From an uncultured Lachnospiraceae bacterium (lineage in GTDB: Bacteria > Bacillota > Clostridia > Lachnospirales > Lachnospiraceae): 13,300 nucleotides of DNA. A program made the position numbers and the translations under genes. The notes beneath the pieces are model-generated. The model was given only the letters and a program-made list of their open reading frames with translations. It was not told where the DNA came from and ran no database searches. How positions within the stretch are numbered: the stretch's first letter is position 1; each line of letters opens with the position of its first letter. Where the stretch lies: NCBI GenBank assembly GCA_910586095.1, contig CAJUHQ010000097.1, positions 1 to 13,300 on the forward strand. The letters run 5' to 3'. Positions 7,030 to 13,233 of the stretch are shown here, piece after piece.

Positions 7030-7055
7030 GAAAAACGCAAAAGACAGCGTTTTTC
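7030..7055 (+). terminator. 9-bp hairpin followed by a U-rich tract, possible attenuator
   Basis: GAAAAACGC (7030-7038) pairs perfectly with GCGTTTTTC (7047-7055), with loop AAAAGACA identical to most of the loop of the preceding hairpin. The U-rich run ATTTCTATTT follows. The stem has few G-C pairs, so termination would be weak; it fits an attenuator whose formation depends on the state of the upstream mini-ORF and hairpin. It could equally be a simple structural element. Confidence 0.35.
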
Positions 7056-7067
7056 ATTTCTATTTGA

Positions 7068-7082
7068 GCCGCCAAAGGCGGC
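7068..7082 (+). promoter_or_regulatory. GC-rich triloop hairpin touching the SD of the aminotransferase gene
   Basis: GCCGCC (7068-7073) and GGCGGC (7077-7082) form a perfect 6-bp stem with loop AAA. The SD GGGGGA (7085-7090) begins two bases later. The layout is nearly identical to 2060-2083, where a GC-only 6-bp stem with a 3-nt loop is followed by AT(A/G)GGGGA. Confidence 0.55.
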
Positions 7083-7094
7083 ATGGGGGATAGT

Positions 7095-8225
7095 ATGATT
7101 AATTTTAATGTACCACCTTTCACTGGAAAAGAGATGGAATATATCAGACAGGCAATTGAGAATCAGAAGATCTGCGGTGATGGTATATTTACTAAAAAGT
7201 GCAATGAATGGATTGAAGAGCAGACAGGAACAAAAAAATGCCTGCTGACAACATCTTGTACACATGCCACAGAACTCGCCGCTCTACTTGCACAGATTAA
7301 AGAGGGCGATGAGGTTATTATGCCCGCTTTTACGTTTGTGTCAACAGCAGATGCCTTTGTGTTAAGAGGGGCTAAGGCGGTATTTGTGGATATCAGACCC
7401 GATACTATGAATATAGATGAGACAAAAATTGAGGCGGCAATTACAGAGAGGACGCGGGCGATTGTGCCAGTTCACTATGCAGGGGTATCATGTGAAATGG
7501 ACACGATTATGGCAATTGCACGCAAATATAACCTATTTGTAATCGAGGACGCAGCGCAGGGAATGATGGCAACATATCGTGGACAAGCTCTTGGAAGTAT
7601 TGGTGATTTTGGATGCTACTCGTTTCATGAGACAAAGAATTTTAGTATGGGAGAGGGCGGAGCAATCTTACTCCAGGATGAGAAATATATCGAAGATGCA
7701 GAAATTATTCGAGAAAAAGGAACAAACCGATCTCAGTATAACCGCGGACAGGTCGATAAGTATACATGGATCAATCAAGGATCGTCCTATTTGCCAAGTG
7801 ACATGAATGCTGCTTATTTGTGGGCACAGCTTGAACACGCAAAAGAAATTACAGATGCACGTCTAGCGAGGTGGCATCAGTATGATGTCCTTTTGCAGCC
7901 ACTGAAAGAACGAGGGCTTTTAGAGCTTCCTGTGATTCCAGAGGGGTGTGTTCACAATGGACATATGTACTATGCAAAGGCAAAAGATATTGAGGAGCGC
8001 ACTCGGCTTTTGGACTTTCTAAAAAAGAATGGAGTGTGGGCAGTATATCATTATATTCCGCTACACACAGCTCCTGCGGGAAAGAAATTTAGTATTTTTT
8101 ATGGAGAGGATCGATACACTACTAAAGAAAGCGAACGTTTGTTTAGATTGCCTATGTTCTATACACTAAAAGAGTCGGAAGTTAATTATATTGTAGATAA
8201 AGTGAAGGAGTTCTATCACATATGA
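7095..8225 (+). CDS. wecE: dTDP-4-amino-4,6-dideoxygalactose transaminase (WecE/RffA type)
   Basis: 376 residues, the same length as E. coli WecE. This is a PLP-dependent DegT/DnrJ/EryC1 aminotransferase that converts dTDP-4-keto-6-deoxyglucose to dTDP-4-amino-4,6-dideoxygalactose (dTDP-Fuc4N) with glutamate as amino donor. Family marks include TTSCTHATELAAL near residue 52, FVSTADAFVLRGA, FVDIRPDTMNID, VPVHYAG, IEDAAQG, and the Schiff-base lysine in SFHETKN at Lys181, the position found in E. coli WecE; GTNRSQYNRGQVDKYTW follows. The open frame starts at ATG 7083, but that codon lies upstream of the SD GGGGGA (7085-7090). ATG 7095 gives the family N-terminus MINFNVPPFTGKE and is chosen. The stop overlaps the next start by 4 bases (ATGA). 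The enzymes making dTDP-4-keto-6-deoxyglucose are not in the window. Confidence 0.87.
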   Translation: MINFNVPPFTGKEMEYIRQAIENQKICGDGIFTKKCNEWIEEQTGTKKCLLTTSCTHATELAALLAQIKEGDEVIMPAFTFVSTADAFVLRGAKAVFVDIRPDTMNIDETKIEAAITERTRAIVPVHYAGVSCEMDTIMAIARKYNLFVIEDAAQGMMATYRGQALGSIGDFGCYSFHETKNFSMGEGGAILLQDEKYIEDAEIIREKGTNRSQYNRGQVDKYTWINQGSSYLPSDMNAAYLWAQLEHAKEITDARLARWHQYDVLLQPLKERGLLELPVIPEGCVHNGHMYYAKAKDIEERTRLLDFLKKNGVWAVYHYIPLHTAPAGKKFSIFYGEDRYTTKESERLFRLPMFYTLKESEVNYIVDKVKEFYHI

Positions 8226-10123
8226 CAGATGGCCACACAAGGAGAAAGACAAGAGCAGGCAAAGTGTGTGGCGCATTGATATTCACTCTGTTGCTTGTTC
8301 TGTTTTTGGCAGTAAAATTTGATTTTTACTATGATTTAAATGATGACACGATGATCAAGGATATTCTATCTGGTGCCTATACAGGAACACCAAGCGGATA
8401 CTGTATTCAAATGCTGTATCCCTTATCGTGGGTCCTTGCGCTTCTTTACAGAGCCATTCCAGCAGTTCCGTGGTATGGCCTGTTTTTGTGCGTGTGCCAG
8501 TTTGGAGTTATTTTTGCAGTGGCAGTGCGATTGATGAATCACGCAAAAAGTTTGCGGATAGGTCTGTTTGCGTTAGTGGCGCAAGGACTGCTGGTAACAG
8601 GACTATTTTTGCGGGAACTTGTGATTATACAATACAGTGTGACTTCAGGTATTTGTATGGCTGGCGCAGTGTTTTTGTTTGTGACAGCGCCGCGCGTTGG
8701 GAAAGTGTCTCTATTTTTTAGAAAAAATCTACTGCCACTCTTATTTGTGATTGTGGCCTTTATGATTAGAACAGAAGTTTGTATGATGTTGTTTCCTTTT
8801 TTACTCTTAGCAGGATTAGCAAAATGGGGTAGTGAGGAAAAAATTTTTACTGGCACAAATATTAGAAAATACTGTTTGTTAATTGGAGCAGCCCTATTAG
8901 GGATGATGATTGTATATTCGGTCAATTTATTGGCGTATAGAGATAGTGAGTGGGACAACTTTTTAAAGTTTTTTCAGGCGCGCACAATGCTTTATGATTT
9001 TTATGGATTGCCAGACTATGATACCAACAAAAGCTTTTTTGAGTCGATAGGGCTTTCTCAAGAATCGTACACATTGCTCGAAAATTATAATTTTGCTTTG
9101 GATGATTCGATTGATACATGGAGTCTCGAAGCGATTGTGGAGTATCAGGAGCTTCTTGCAAAAGAGGGATACGGGTTACATGACACCTTTGGTTTTGTCA
9201 GTAAAAACAGCCTTAAAGAGGCAGTATGGATGTATCGTAATCAGATACAAAAGGATGTTTGGTTCATTGTAAGTCTACTGCGACATGGCATAGGAAAGGG
9301 CAATGTGGAATGGAGTTCACCTGCAAGATTGCGCTTTGCAGTAGCAGTGGCCTACATGGTATATATTTTTATAGGGATTATTGCAGTAAAAGGACGAAAA
9401 AAAGCTGATGCAATATGGAAAATTATGCTACTTGTGGTTATCCGCAGTAGTTTGTGGTTATATTTATATATGGTGGATAGAGTTGTTGACAGGGTTGCAG
9501 TACCACTTTTGATGGTAGAATTTGTGACATTGTTGGGATTTGTAATCGAGAGTGCACAGCGATTTAGTGAAACACAAAAAGAAAATACGTTGAAGAAGAG
9601 CACCATAGCGATTTGGTATGGGATTTTGGCGCTATGTATAGTTGTAGCCTTGATGGGAAATATACATGTGCTTGAGACAGAGTATGAGAAGAGGACACAG
9701 GCAGATGCGCGCTGGAATGTACTTATGGAGTATTGCAGAGAGCATCGCATAAACTACTATGTAATTGATGTACATTCCTCAACTTCTTATGCAAATGCAC
9801 CCTACTCAGAAAAAATATTTGAGAACGTAAATGATTCTTACAAGAATTTTGATATTTGTGGAGGGTGGGCAGCAAAAAGCCCACTCACTAAAAAAAAGTT
9901 GGAGAGAATGGGATTTAGAGATGTACAAAGTGGATTGTACAGTAAAAATAAAACAGGCAAGGGCAGTGCCTTTTTTGTGACAGCGTCTGGAAAAGAGATC
10001 GAGTGGCTAGTAGCATATTATAAAAAAAGAGGATTAAATGTAGAAACGGTGTGTGTTGACCAGATTCAGACAAAAGAGTTAGAAACAGTATTTGATGTGT
10101 ATAGAGTACAACCTATACCATAA
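8222..10123 (+). CDS. Large polytopic membrane protein, putative GT-C-type glycosyltransferase
   Basis: 633 residues, translationally coupled to the aminotransferase (ATGA overlap at 8222-8225). A basic N-terminus precedes a first membrane span (about 15-32), followed by an acidic loop FYYDLNDDTMIKD with Asp38, Asp41 and Asp42. About nine more hydrophobic segments run to roughly residue 480, and a hydrophilic C-terminal region of ~150 residues follows. I do not recognise a named family. The acidic first loop plus soluble C-terminal domain is the general plan of GT-C transferases that use polyprenyl-phosphate sugars outside the membrane. The tight link with the Fuc4N aminotransferase suggests the two act on the same sugar or polymer unit. 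The protein at 4993 shares this plan (acidic loop 1, tail of similar length) without evident close sequence identity. Confidence 0.55.
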   Translation: MTDGHTRRKTRAGKVCGALIFTLLLVLFLAVKFDFYYDLNDDTMIKDILSGAYTGTPSGYCIQMLYPLSWVLALLYRAIPAVPWYGLFLCVCQFGVIFAVAVRLMNHAKSLRIGLFALVAQGLLVTGLFLRELVIIQYSVTSGICMAGAVFLFVTAPRVGKVSLFFRKNLLPLLFVIVAFMIRTEVCMMLFPFLLLAGLAKWGSEEKIFTGTNIRKYCLLIGAALLGMMIVYSVNLLAYRDSEWDNFLKFFQARTMLYDFYGLPDYDTNKSFFESIGLSQESYTLLENYNFALDDSIDTWSLEAIVEYQELLAKEGYGLHDTFGFVSKNSLKEAVWMYRNQIQKDVWFIVSLLRHGIGKGNVEWSSPARLRFAVAVAYMVYIFIGIIAVKGRKKADAIWKIMLLVVIRSSLWLYLYMVDRVVDRVAVPLLMVEFVTLLGFVIESAQRFSETQKENTLKKSTIAIWYGILALCIVVALMGNIHVLETEYEKRTQADARWNVLMEYCREHRINYYVIDVHSSTSYANAPYSEKIFENVNDSYKNFDICGGWAAKSPLTKKKLERMGFRDVQSGLYSKNKTGKGSAFFVTASGKEIEWLVAYYKKRGLNVETVCVDQIQTKELETVFDVYRVQPIP

Positions 10124-10172
10124 TTAGATAGGAAGCCCAAACAAATATAGGGTTGTACAAAATCATTTTTGT
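10106..10172 (+). repeat. Inverted repeats across the end of the 8222 gene and the following gap
   Basis: GTACAACCTATA (10106-10117), inside the last codons of the membrane-protein gene, is complementary to TATAGGGTTGTAC (10146-10158) apart from one unpaired base. Overlapping this, ACAAAA (10157-10162) pairs with TTTTGT (10167-10172) around loop TCAT. The two foldings compete for bases 10157-10158. Neither has a clear U-tract, so termination is uncertain. Confidence 0.4.
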
Positions 10173-10194
10173 GTAGAAAAGTAGGAGAGTATAT

Positions 10195-10749
10195 ATGGAG
10201 CCAGTAAAGCCTAAGATGCTTATTTGGGGAAAACAGATTTATTTAAGACCAATTGGTGCAGAAGATACAAAACGGATTGTCGAGTGGAGAAATCAGCAAG
10301 ATGTTGTAAAAAATTTTATTTACAGAGACGTTTTGTCTGTCTATGAACATGAGCAGTGGTTAAAAAATAAAGTCTTCACGGGACTTGTACATCAATTTAT
10401 TGTATGTATGAGAGAGCAGGACACCCCTGTAGGTTGTGTGTATCTTCAGAAATTTGAAAAGCAGCATCGAAGGGCAGAGAGTGGGATTTTTTTAGGGGAG
10501 ACAGCTATTCGCGGAAAGGGTATTGGTACACAGGCGGTTCGATTGTTGGCAGAGTATGGGTTTTATCAGCTTGGACTACACAAGATAACAGCACGTGTTT
10601 TAGCGTCAAACAAGGCGAGTGCACGTCTTCATGAAAAGGCAGGCTACAGGCAGGAAGCGTATTTAAAAGATGAACTATTTTTGGATGGAAAATATGAGGA
10701 TTTGTTGATATTTGGAGCTATTGAACCAAACGCTAACGCAGTAGATTGA
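10195..10749 (+). CDS. GNAT acetyltransferase (RimJ/RimL type), probable sugar N-acetyltransferase
   Basis: 184 residues. The N-terminus IYLRPIGAEDTKRIVEWRN is typical of RimL-like GNATs; motif A is AIRGKGIGTQA (residues 104-114), followed by LGLHKITARVLASNKASARLHEKAGY. It transfers an acyl group from acetyl-CoA. Sited between the Fuc4N aminotransferase/membrane protein pair and the polyprenyl-phosphate glycosyltransferase, it may acetylate the 4-amino group of dTDP-Fuc4N, as WecD does in enterobacteria, although the sequence does not look specially WecD-like. A protein N-terminal acetyltransferase is the alternative. ATG 10195 has AGGAG (10183-10187) 7 nt upstream, a clear start. It is not a close copy of the GNAT at 2092. 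Confidence 0.75.
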   Translation: MEPVKPKMLIWGKQIYLRPIGAEDTKRIVEWRNQQDVVKNFIYRDVLSVYEHEQWLKNKVFTGLVHQFIVCMREQDTPVGCVYLQKFEKQHRRAESGIFLGETAIRGKGIGTQAVRLLAEYGFYQLGLHKITARVLASNKASARLHEKAGYRQEAYLKDELFLDGKYEDLLIFGAIEPNANAVD

Positions 10750-10804
10750 TGTGGAAATTTAGATTTCTAGACAGATGACTTTGCACCAACACACACAGAA
10801 AGGC

Positions 10805-10819
10805 ATGGTTATAAAATAA
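10805..10819 (+). other. Four-codon ORF just before the GT2 gene
   Basis: ATG GTT ATA AAA TAA (10805-10819) begins one base after AAAGG and stops two bases before ATG 10822. The GT2 gene has no SD of its own within the usual 5-10 nt, so termination-reinitiation from this mini-ORF could supply its ribosomes. The spacing of the SD to ATG 10805 is also too short, so this is only a suggestion. Confidence 0.2.
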
Positions 10820-10821
10820 CA

Positions 10822-11766
10822 ATGAGTATAGTTAGTTTTGTCATTCCCTGCTATAGAAGTGAACAGACAATTAAGAAAGTAGTGGCAGAGATTCGGGATA
10901 CTATGGAGAGCATACAAGAGTATACGTATGACATTTTCCTTGTCAACGATTGCTCACCTGACAATACTTTTGCAGTCATCACAGAATTGTGCACAGAATA
11001 TGACAATATTACAGGTATCAATCTGGCAAAGAATTTTGGACAGCATGCGGCACTAATGGCAGGACTTCGCAGATCGGATGGAGATATTGTGGTGTGTCTA
11101 GATGATGATGGACAAACCCCGGCCGATGAGGTGGGAAAACTACTAAAAGGTATAGAAGAGGGCAGTGATGTGGTGTATGCTAGCTATGGAACAAAGCATC
11201 ACAGTGCTTTTCGCAATTTCGGCACATGGATGAATGATATTATGACACGAGTCATGCTAGGAAAACCACGACAACTACATCTGACAAGCTATTTTGCGGC
11301 GCGGCGTTTTGTGGTGGACAGTATGCTCAGATATGAAAATAGTTATCCTTACATTATAGGATTGGTTTTGCGTGCAACAAAAAATATCTCTAATGTACCA
11401 GTACAACATAGAAGTCGTGAAGTTGGAACGTCCGGTTATACGATGAAAAAGCTGTTGGGCCTGTGGTTCAATGGTTTTACCGCATTTTCTATTTTGCCTC
11501 TTCGAATCGCAACCATAACAGGAATAATTTTTGCAGGAGCAGGTTTTCTCTATGGCATTTATACAATAGTAAAAAAGTTTGTGAATCCTAATGTACCACT
11601 CGGTTTTAGTTCACTGATGTCAGTACTGGTATTTATTGGGGGAATGTTGATGATTATGCTTGGTCTGATTGGCGAGTATATAGGACGGATTTATATCAGT
11701 ATCAACAACTCGCCCCAATATGTGGTGAAGGAAGAGATCGGGCACATGAAGAACACTGAGAAATAG
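10822..11766 (+). CDS. Family 2 polyprenyl-phosphate glycosyltransferase (GtrB/ArnC/CsbB type)
   Basis: 314 residues. The cytoplasmic GT-A domain (1-215) begins VSFVIPCYRSEQTI and has VNDCSPDNT (Asp43), NLAKNFGQHAALMAGL and the metal-binding triad CLDDDGQTP (Asp94-96). SREVGTSGYTMKKL (198-211) is the conserved loop of dolichol/undecaprenyl-phosphate sugar synthases. Two C-terminal membrane spans (about 226-250 and 263-285) complete the GtrB-type plan. Such enzymes transfer a sugar from a nucleotide donor to undecaprenyl phosphate, making the donor for extracytoplasmic GT-C enzymes such as the one encoded next. A small GtrA/GtcA flippase would be expected but is not in the window. ATG 10822 starts at the family N-terminus; the nearest SD-like AAAGG ends 18 nt upstream, unusually far. 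The sugar is unknown. Confidence 0.88.
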   Translation: MSIVSFVIPCYRSEQTIKKVVAEIRDTMESIQEYTYDIFLVNDCSPDNTFAVITELCTEYDNITGINLAKNFGQHAALMAGLRRSDGDIVVCLDDDGQTPADEVGKLLKGIEEGSDVVYASYGTKHHSAFRNFGTWMNDIMTRVMLGKPRQLHLTSYFAARRFVVDSMLRYENSYPYIIGLVLRATKNISNVPVQHRSREVGTSGYTMKKLLGLWFNGFTAFSILPLRIATITGIIFAGAGFLYGIYTIVKKFVNPNVPLGFSSLMSVLVFIGGMLMIMLGLIGEYIGRIYISINNSPQYVVKEEIGHMKNTEK

Positions 11767-11786
11767 TACATTATACAATGAATGGA

Positions 11787-11804
11787 TGTCCATCAAAAAG
11801 GACA
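11787..11804 (+). other. Small hairpin before the GT-C gene
   Basis: TGTCC (11787-11791) pairs with GGACA (11800-11804) around an A-rich 8-nt loop. The SD AAGGG (11804-11808) begins at the last base of the stem. A 5-bp stem is weak and could be chance, but the position repeats the hairpin-then-SD layout seen at 2060, 4962 and 7068. Confidence 0.25.
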
Positions 11805-11815
11805 AGGGTAGAGAG

Positions 11816-13216
11816 ATGACAAGAAAAAAAAAGACAGGTAATTTCATACTTGTAGTACTATTTTTGTTGTTTACAGGGCTGTACATAAGCTTAGTTTTTA
11901 ACAAAAATGTATGGACAGATGAAGCCTATACCATCCAGTTAGTGCGAGAAAACAATTTTGTAGGAATTGTAAAAAATACGGCAATTGATGTACATCCACC
12001 ATTGTATTATCTGATTGTCAAAATGATTACCTTTGTTTTTGGGGATAGCATTTGCGTTTACAAAATCGTCTCTGTGATTCCTATGCTTCTTACGATGCTG
12101 TTTGCATTTTTTTGTGTAAAGTCTTGGTGGGGAAAACAAGCTGCTGTCACATTTCTAATTATGGTCAATGCGATTCCTTGTGTATTAGAATATGTGGTGC
12201 AGATTAGAATGTATAGTTGGGCAATGTTTTTTGTCACATGGGCGGGGCTAGGTGCATATGGACTGTGTAGAAAGAAACAGACTAAGTATGGAACCTGGCT
12301 TGCAGTTGCGTCTTTGTTTGCCTGCTATACACATACATATGCGATGGTGAGTTGTGTATGTATTTACTTCTTGGTGTGCATAGATCTCTTGTGCGGAGTA
12401 AAGGGAAAGAAAAAGCTGCGTTTGTTAAAGCAGGTGCTCTTGTCTGGGGGGATAGTGGCAATATGTTATCTGCCTTGGCTTGTGGTTTTGATTCGCCAGA
12501 CAACAGATCGTATTGATAACTATTGGATTGAACCCGTTACAGGGCAGGAAATAGCACAATATTTTTCGTTTCTTTTTGCATCGCAAGTGCCCTACTCTAC
12601 AGCATTGTATCTGATATTGTGTGGTTTGGCAGTGGTGACATGCATATATAGGAGTTTCAAAAAGGATAAGGATGCAACGGCAGCATTGTTGATGCTAGGC
12701 GTTCCTCTTTTGACGGCTGGCATAGGAATTGTTATCTCGATTTTGGTAACGCCATTTTTTATTGCTCGGTATCTAGTGCCTTGTATGGGGCTGTTGGCCA
12801 TTTTTTTTGCAATGGCTTTTCGCAAAAAGAGTAAATATGTTCAGGGGTTACTCGCAGTTTTTGGTATTGGAATGGTTTGTTATTCATATCAGCAGAATTT
12901 TTTAGCAGAATACAAGAGCACGCACACAGAGGAATTATTGGCATTTATGGACGACAATATGGAAAACGAAGACGTGATTGTCTATAATTATGAAGTGTAT
13001 GGCTTTATTTATCGCATTTATTTTGATGGTAATAGGGTAAAATTTTTAAATGATGTGGATTTTTCAGAGAATGTTGCTACTTTATGGTATTTTGATAGTT
13101 GTGTCACTCCGTGGCTTGATTCTCAGGTTTTGGAGCAGTATGGATGGAAAAAGGAATACATAATGACAACAGGGATTGAGCATAACGAGTTTCATTTGTA
13201 CAAGATAGAAAAGTAG
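11816..13216 (+). CDS. GT-C membrane glycosyltransferase (ArnT/PMT, GT39-like)
   Basis: 466 residues from ATG 11816. A lysine-rich N-terminus, then a first span (10-28) followed by NVWTDEAYT, whose Asp35-Glu36 is the catalytic acidic pair of the PMT/ArnT family, and DVHPPLYYLIVK (58-69), the HPPLYY block found in most bacterial members. About nine more spans run to residue ~360 and a ~100-residue hydrophilic tail follows. These enzymes take a sugar from a polyprenyl-phosphate carrier and add it to an acceptor outside the membrane; the adjacent GT2 probably makes that donor. ATG 11816 is chosen over the in-frame ATG 11786 because AAGGG (11804-11808) lies 7 nt before it and the family begins there. 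A run of nine A (11824-11832) lies in codons 3-6. The acceptor cannot be told from sequence. Confidence 0.82.
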   Translation: MTRKKKTGNFILVVLFLLFTGLYISLVFNKNVWTDEAYTIQLVRENNFVGIVKNTAIDVHPPLYYLIVKMITFVFGDSICVYKIVSVIPMLLTMLFAFFCVKSWWGKQAAVTFLIMVNAIPCVLEYVVQIRMYSWAMFFVTWAGLGAYGLCRKKQTKYGTWLAVASLFACYTHTYAMVSCVCIYFLVCIDLLCGVKGKKKLRLLKQVLLSGGIVAICYLPWLVVLIRQTTDRIDNYWIEPVTGQEIAQYFSFLFASQVPYSTALYLILCGLAVVTCIYRSFKKDKDATAALLMLGVPLLTAGIGIVISILVTPFFIARYLVPCMGLLAIFFAMAFRKKSKYVQGLLAVFGIGMVCYSYQQNFLAEYKSTHTEELLAFMDDNMENEDVIVYNYEVYGFIYRIYFDGNRVKFLNDVDFSENVATLWYFDSCVTPWLDSQVLEQYGWKKEYIMTTGIEHNEFHLYKIEK

Positions 13217-13233
13217 CAGGGAATGGAGCTATT

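Noticed and set aside
6974..7082. Integron attC site or miniature inverted-repeat transposon
   Set aside because: The CCTAAG-containing palindromes recall attC cores, but there is no GTTRRRY/RYYYAAC layout, no integrase, and the following genes form a normal operon. No target-site duplication or transposon ends were visible, and the overlapping in-frame mini-ORF argues for a leader element.
6841..7094. Known riboswitch (c-di-GMP-I/II, cobalamin, glycine, preQ1, fluoride) or T-box
   Set aside because: I looked for the conserved cores by eye (including the T-box AGGGTGGNACCGCG) and did not find them. A cmscan would be needed to settle this.
8539..8958. 139-codon open frame on the - strand within the 8222 gene
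   Set aside because: Antisense to a coherent membrane protein, low-complexity Ile/Asn/Thr/Lys composition, no SD or motif.
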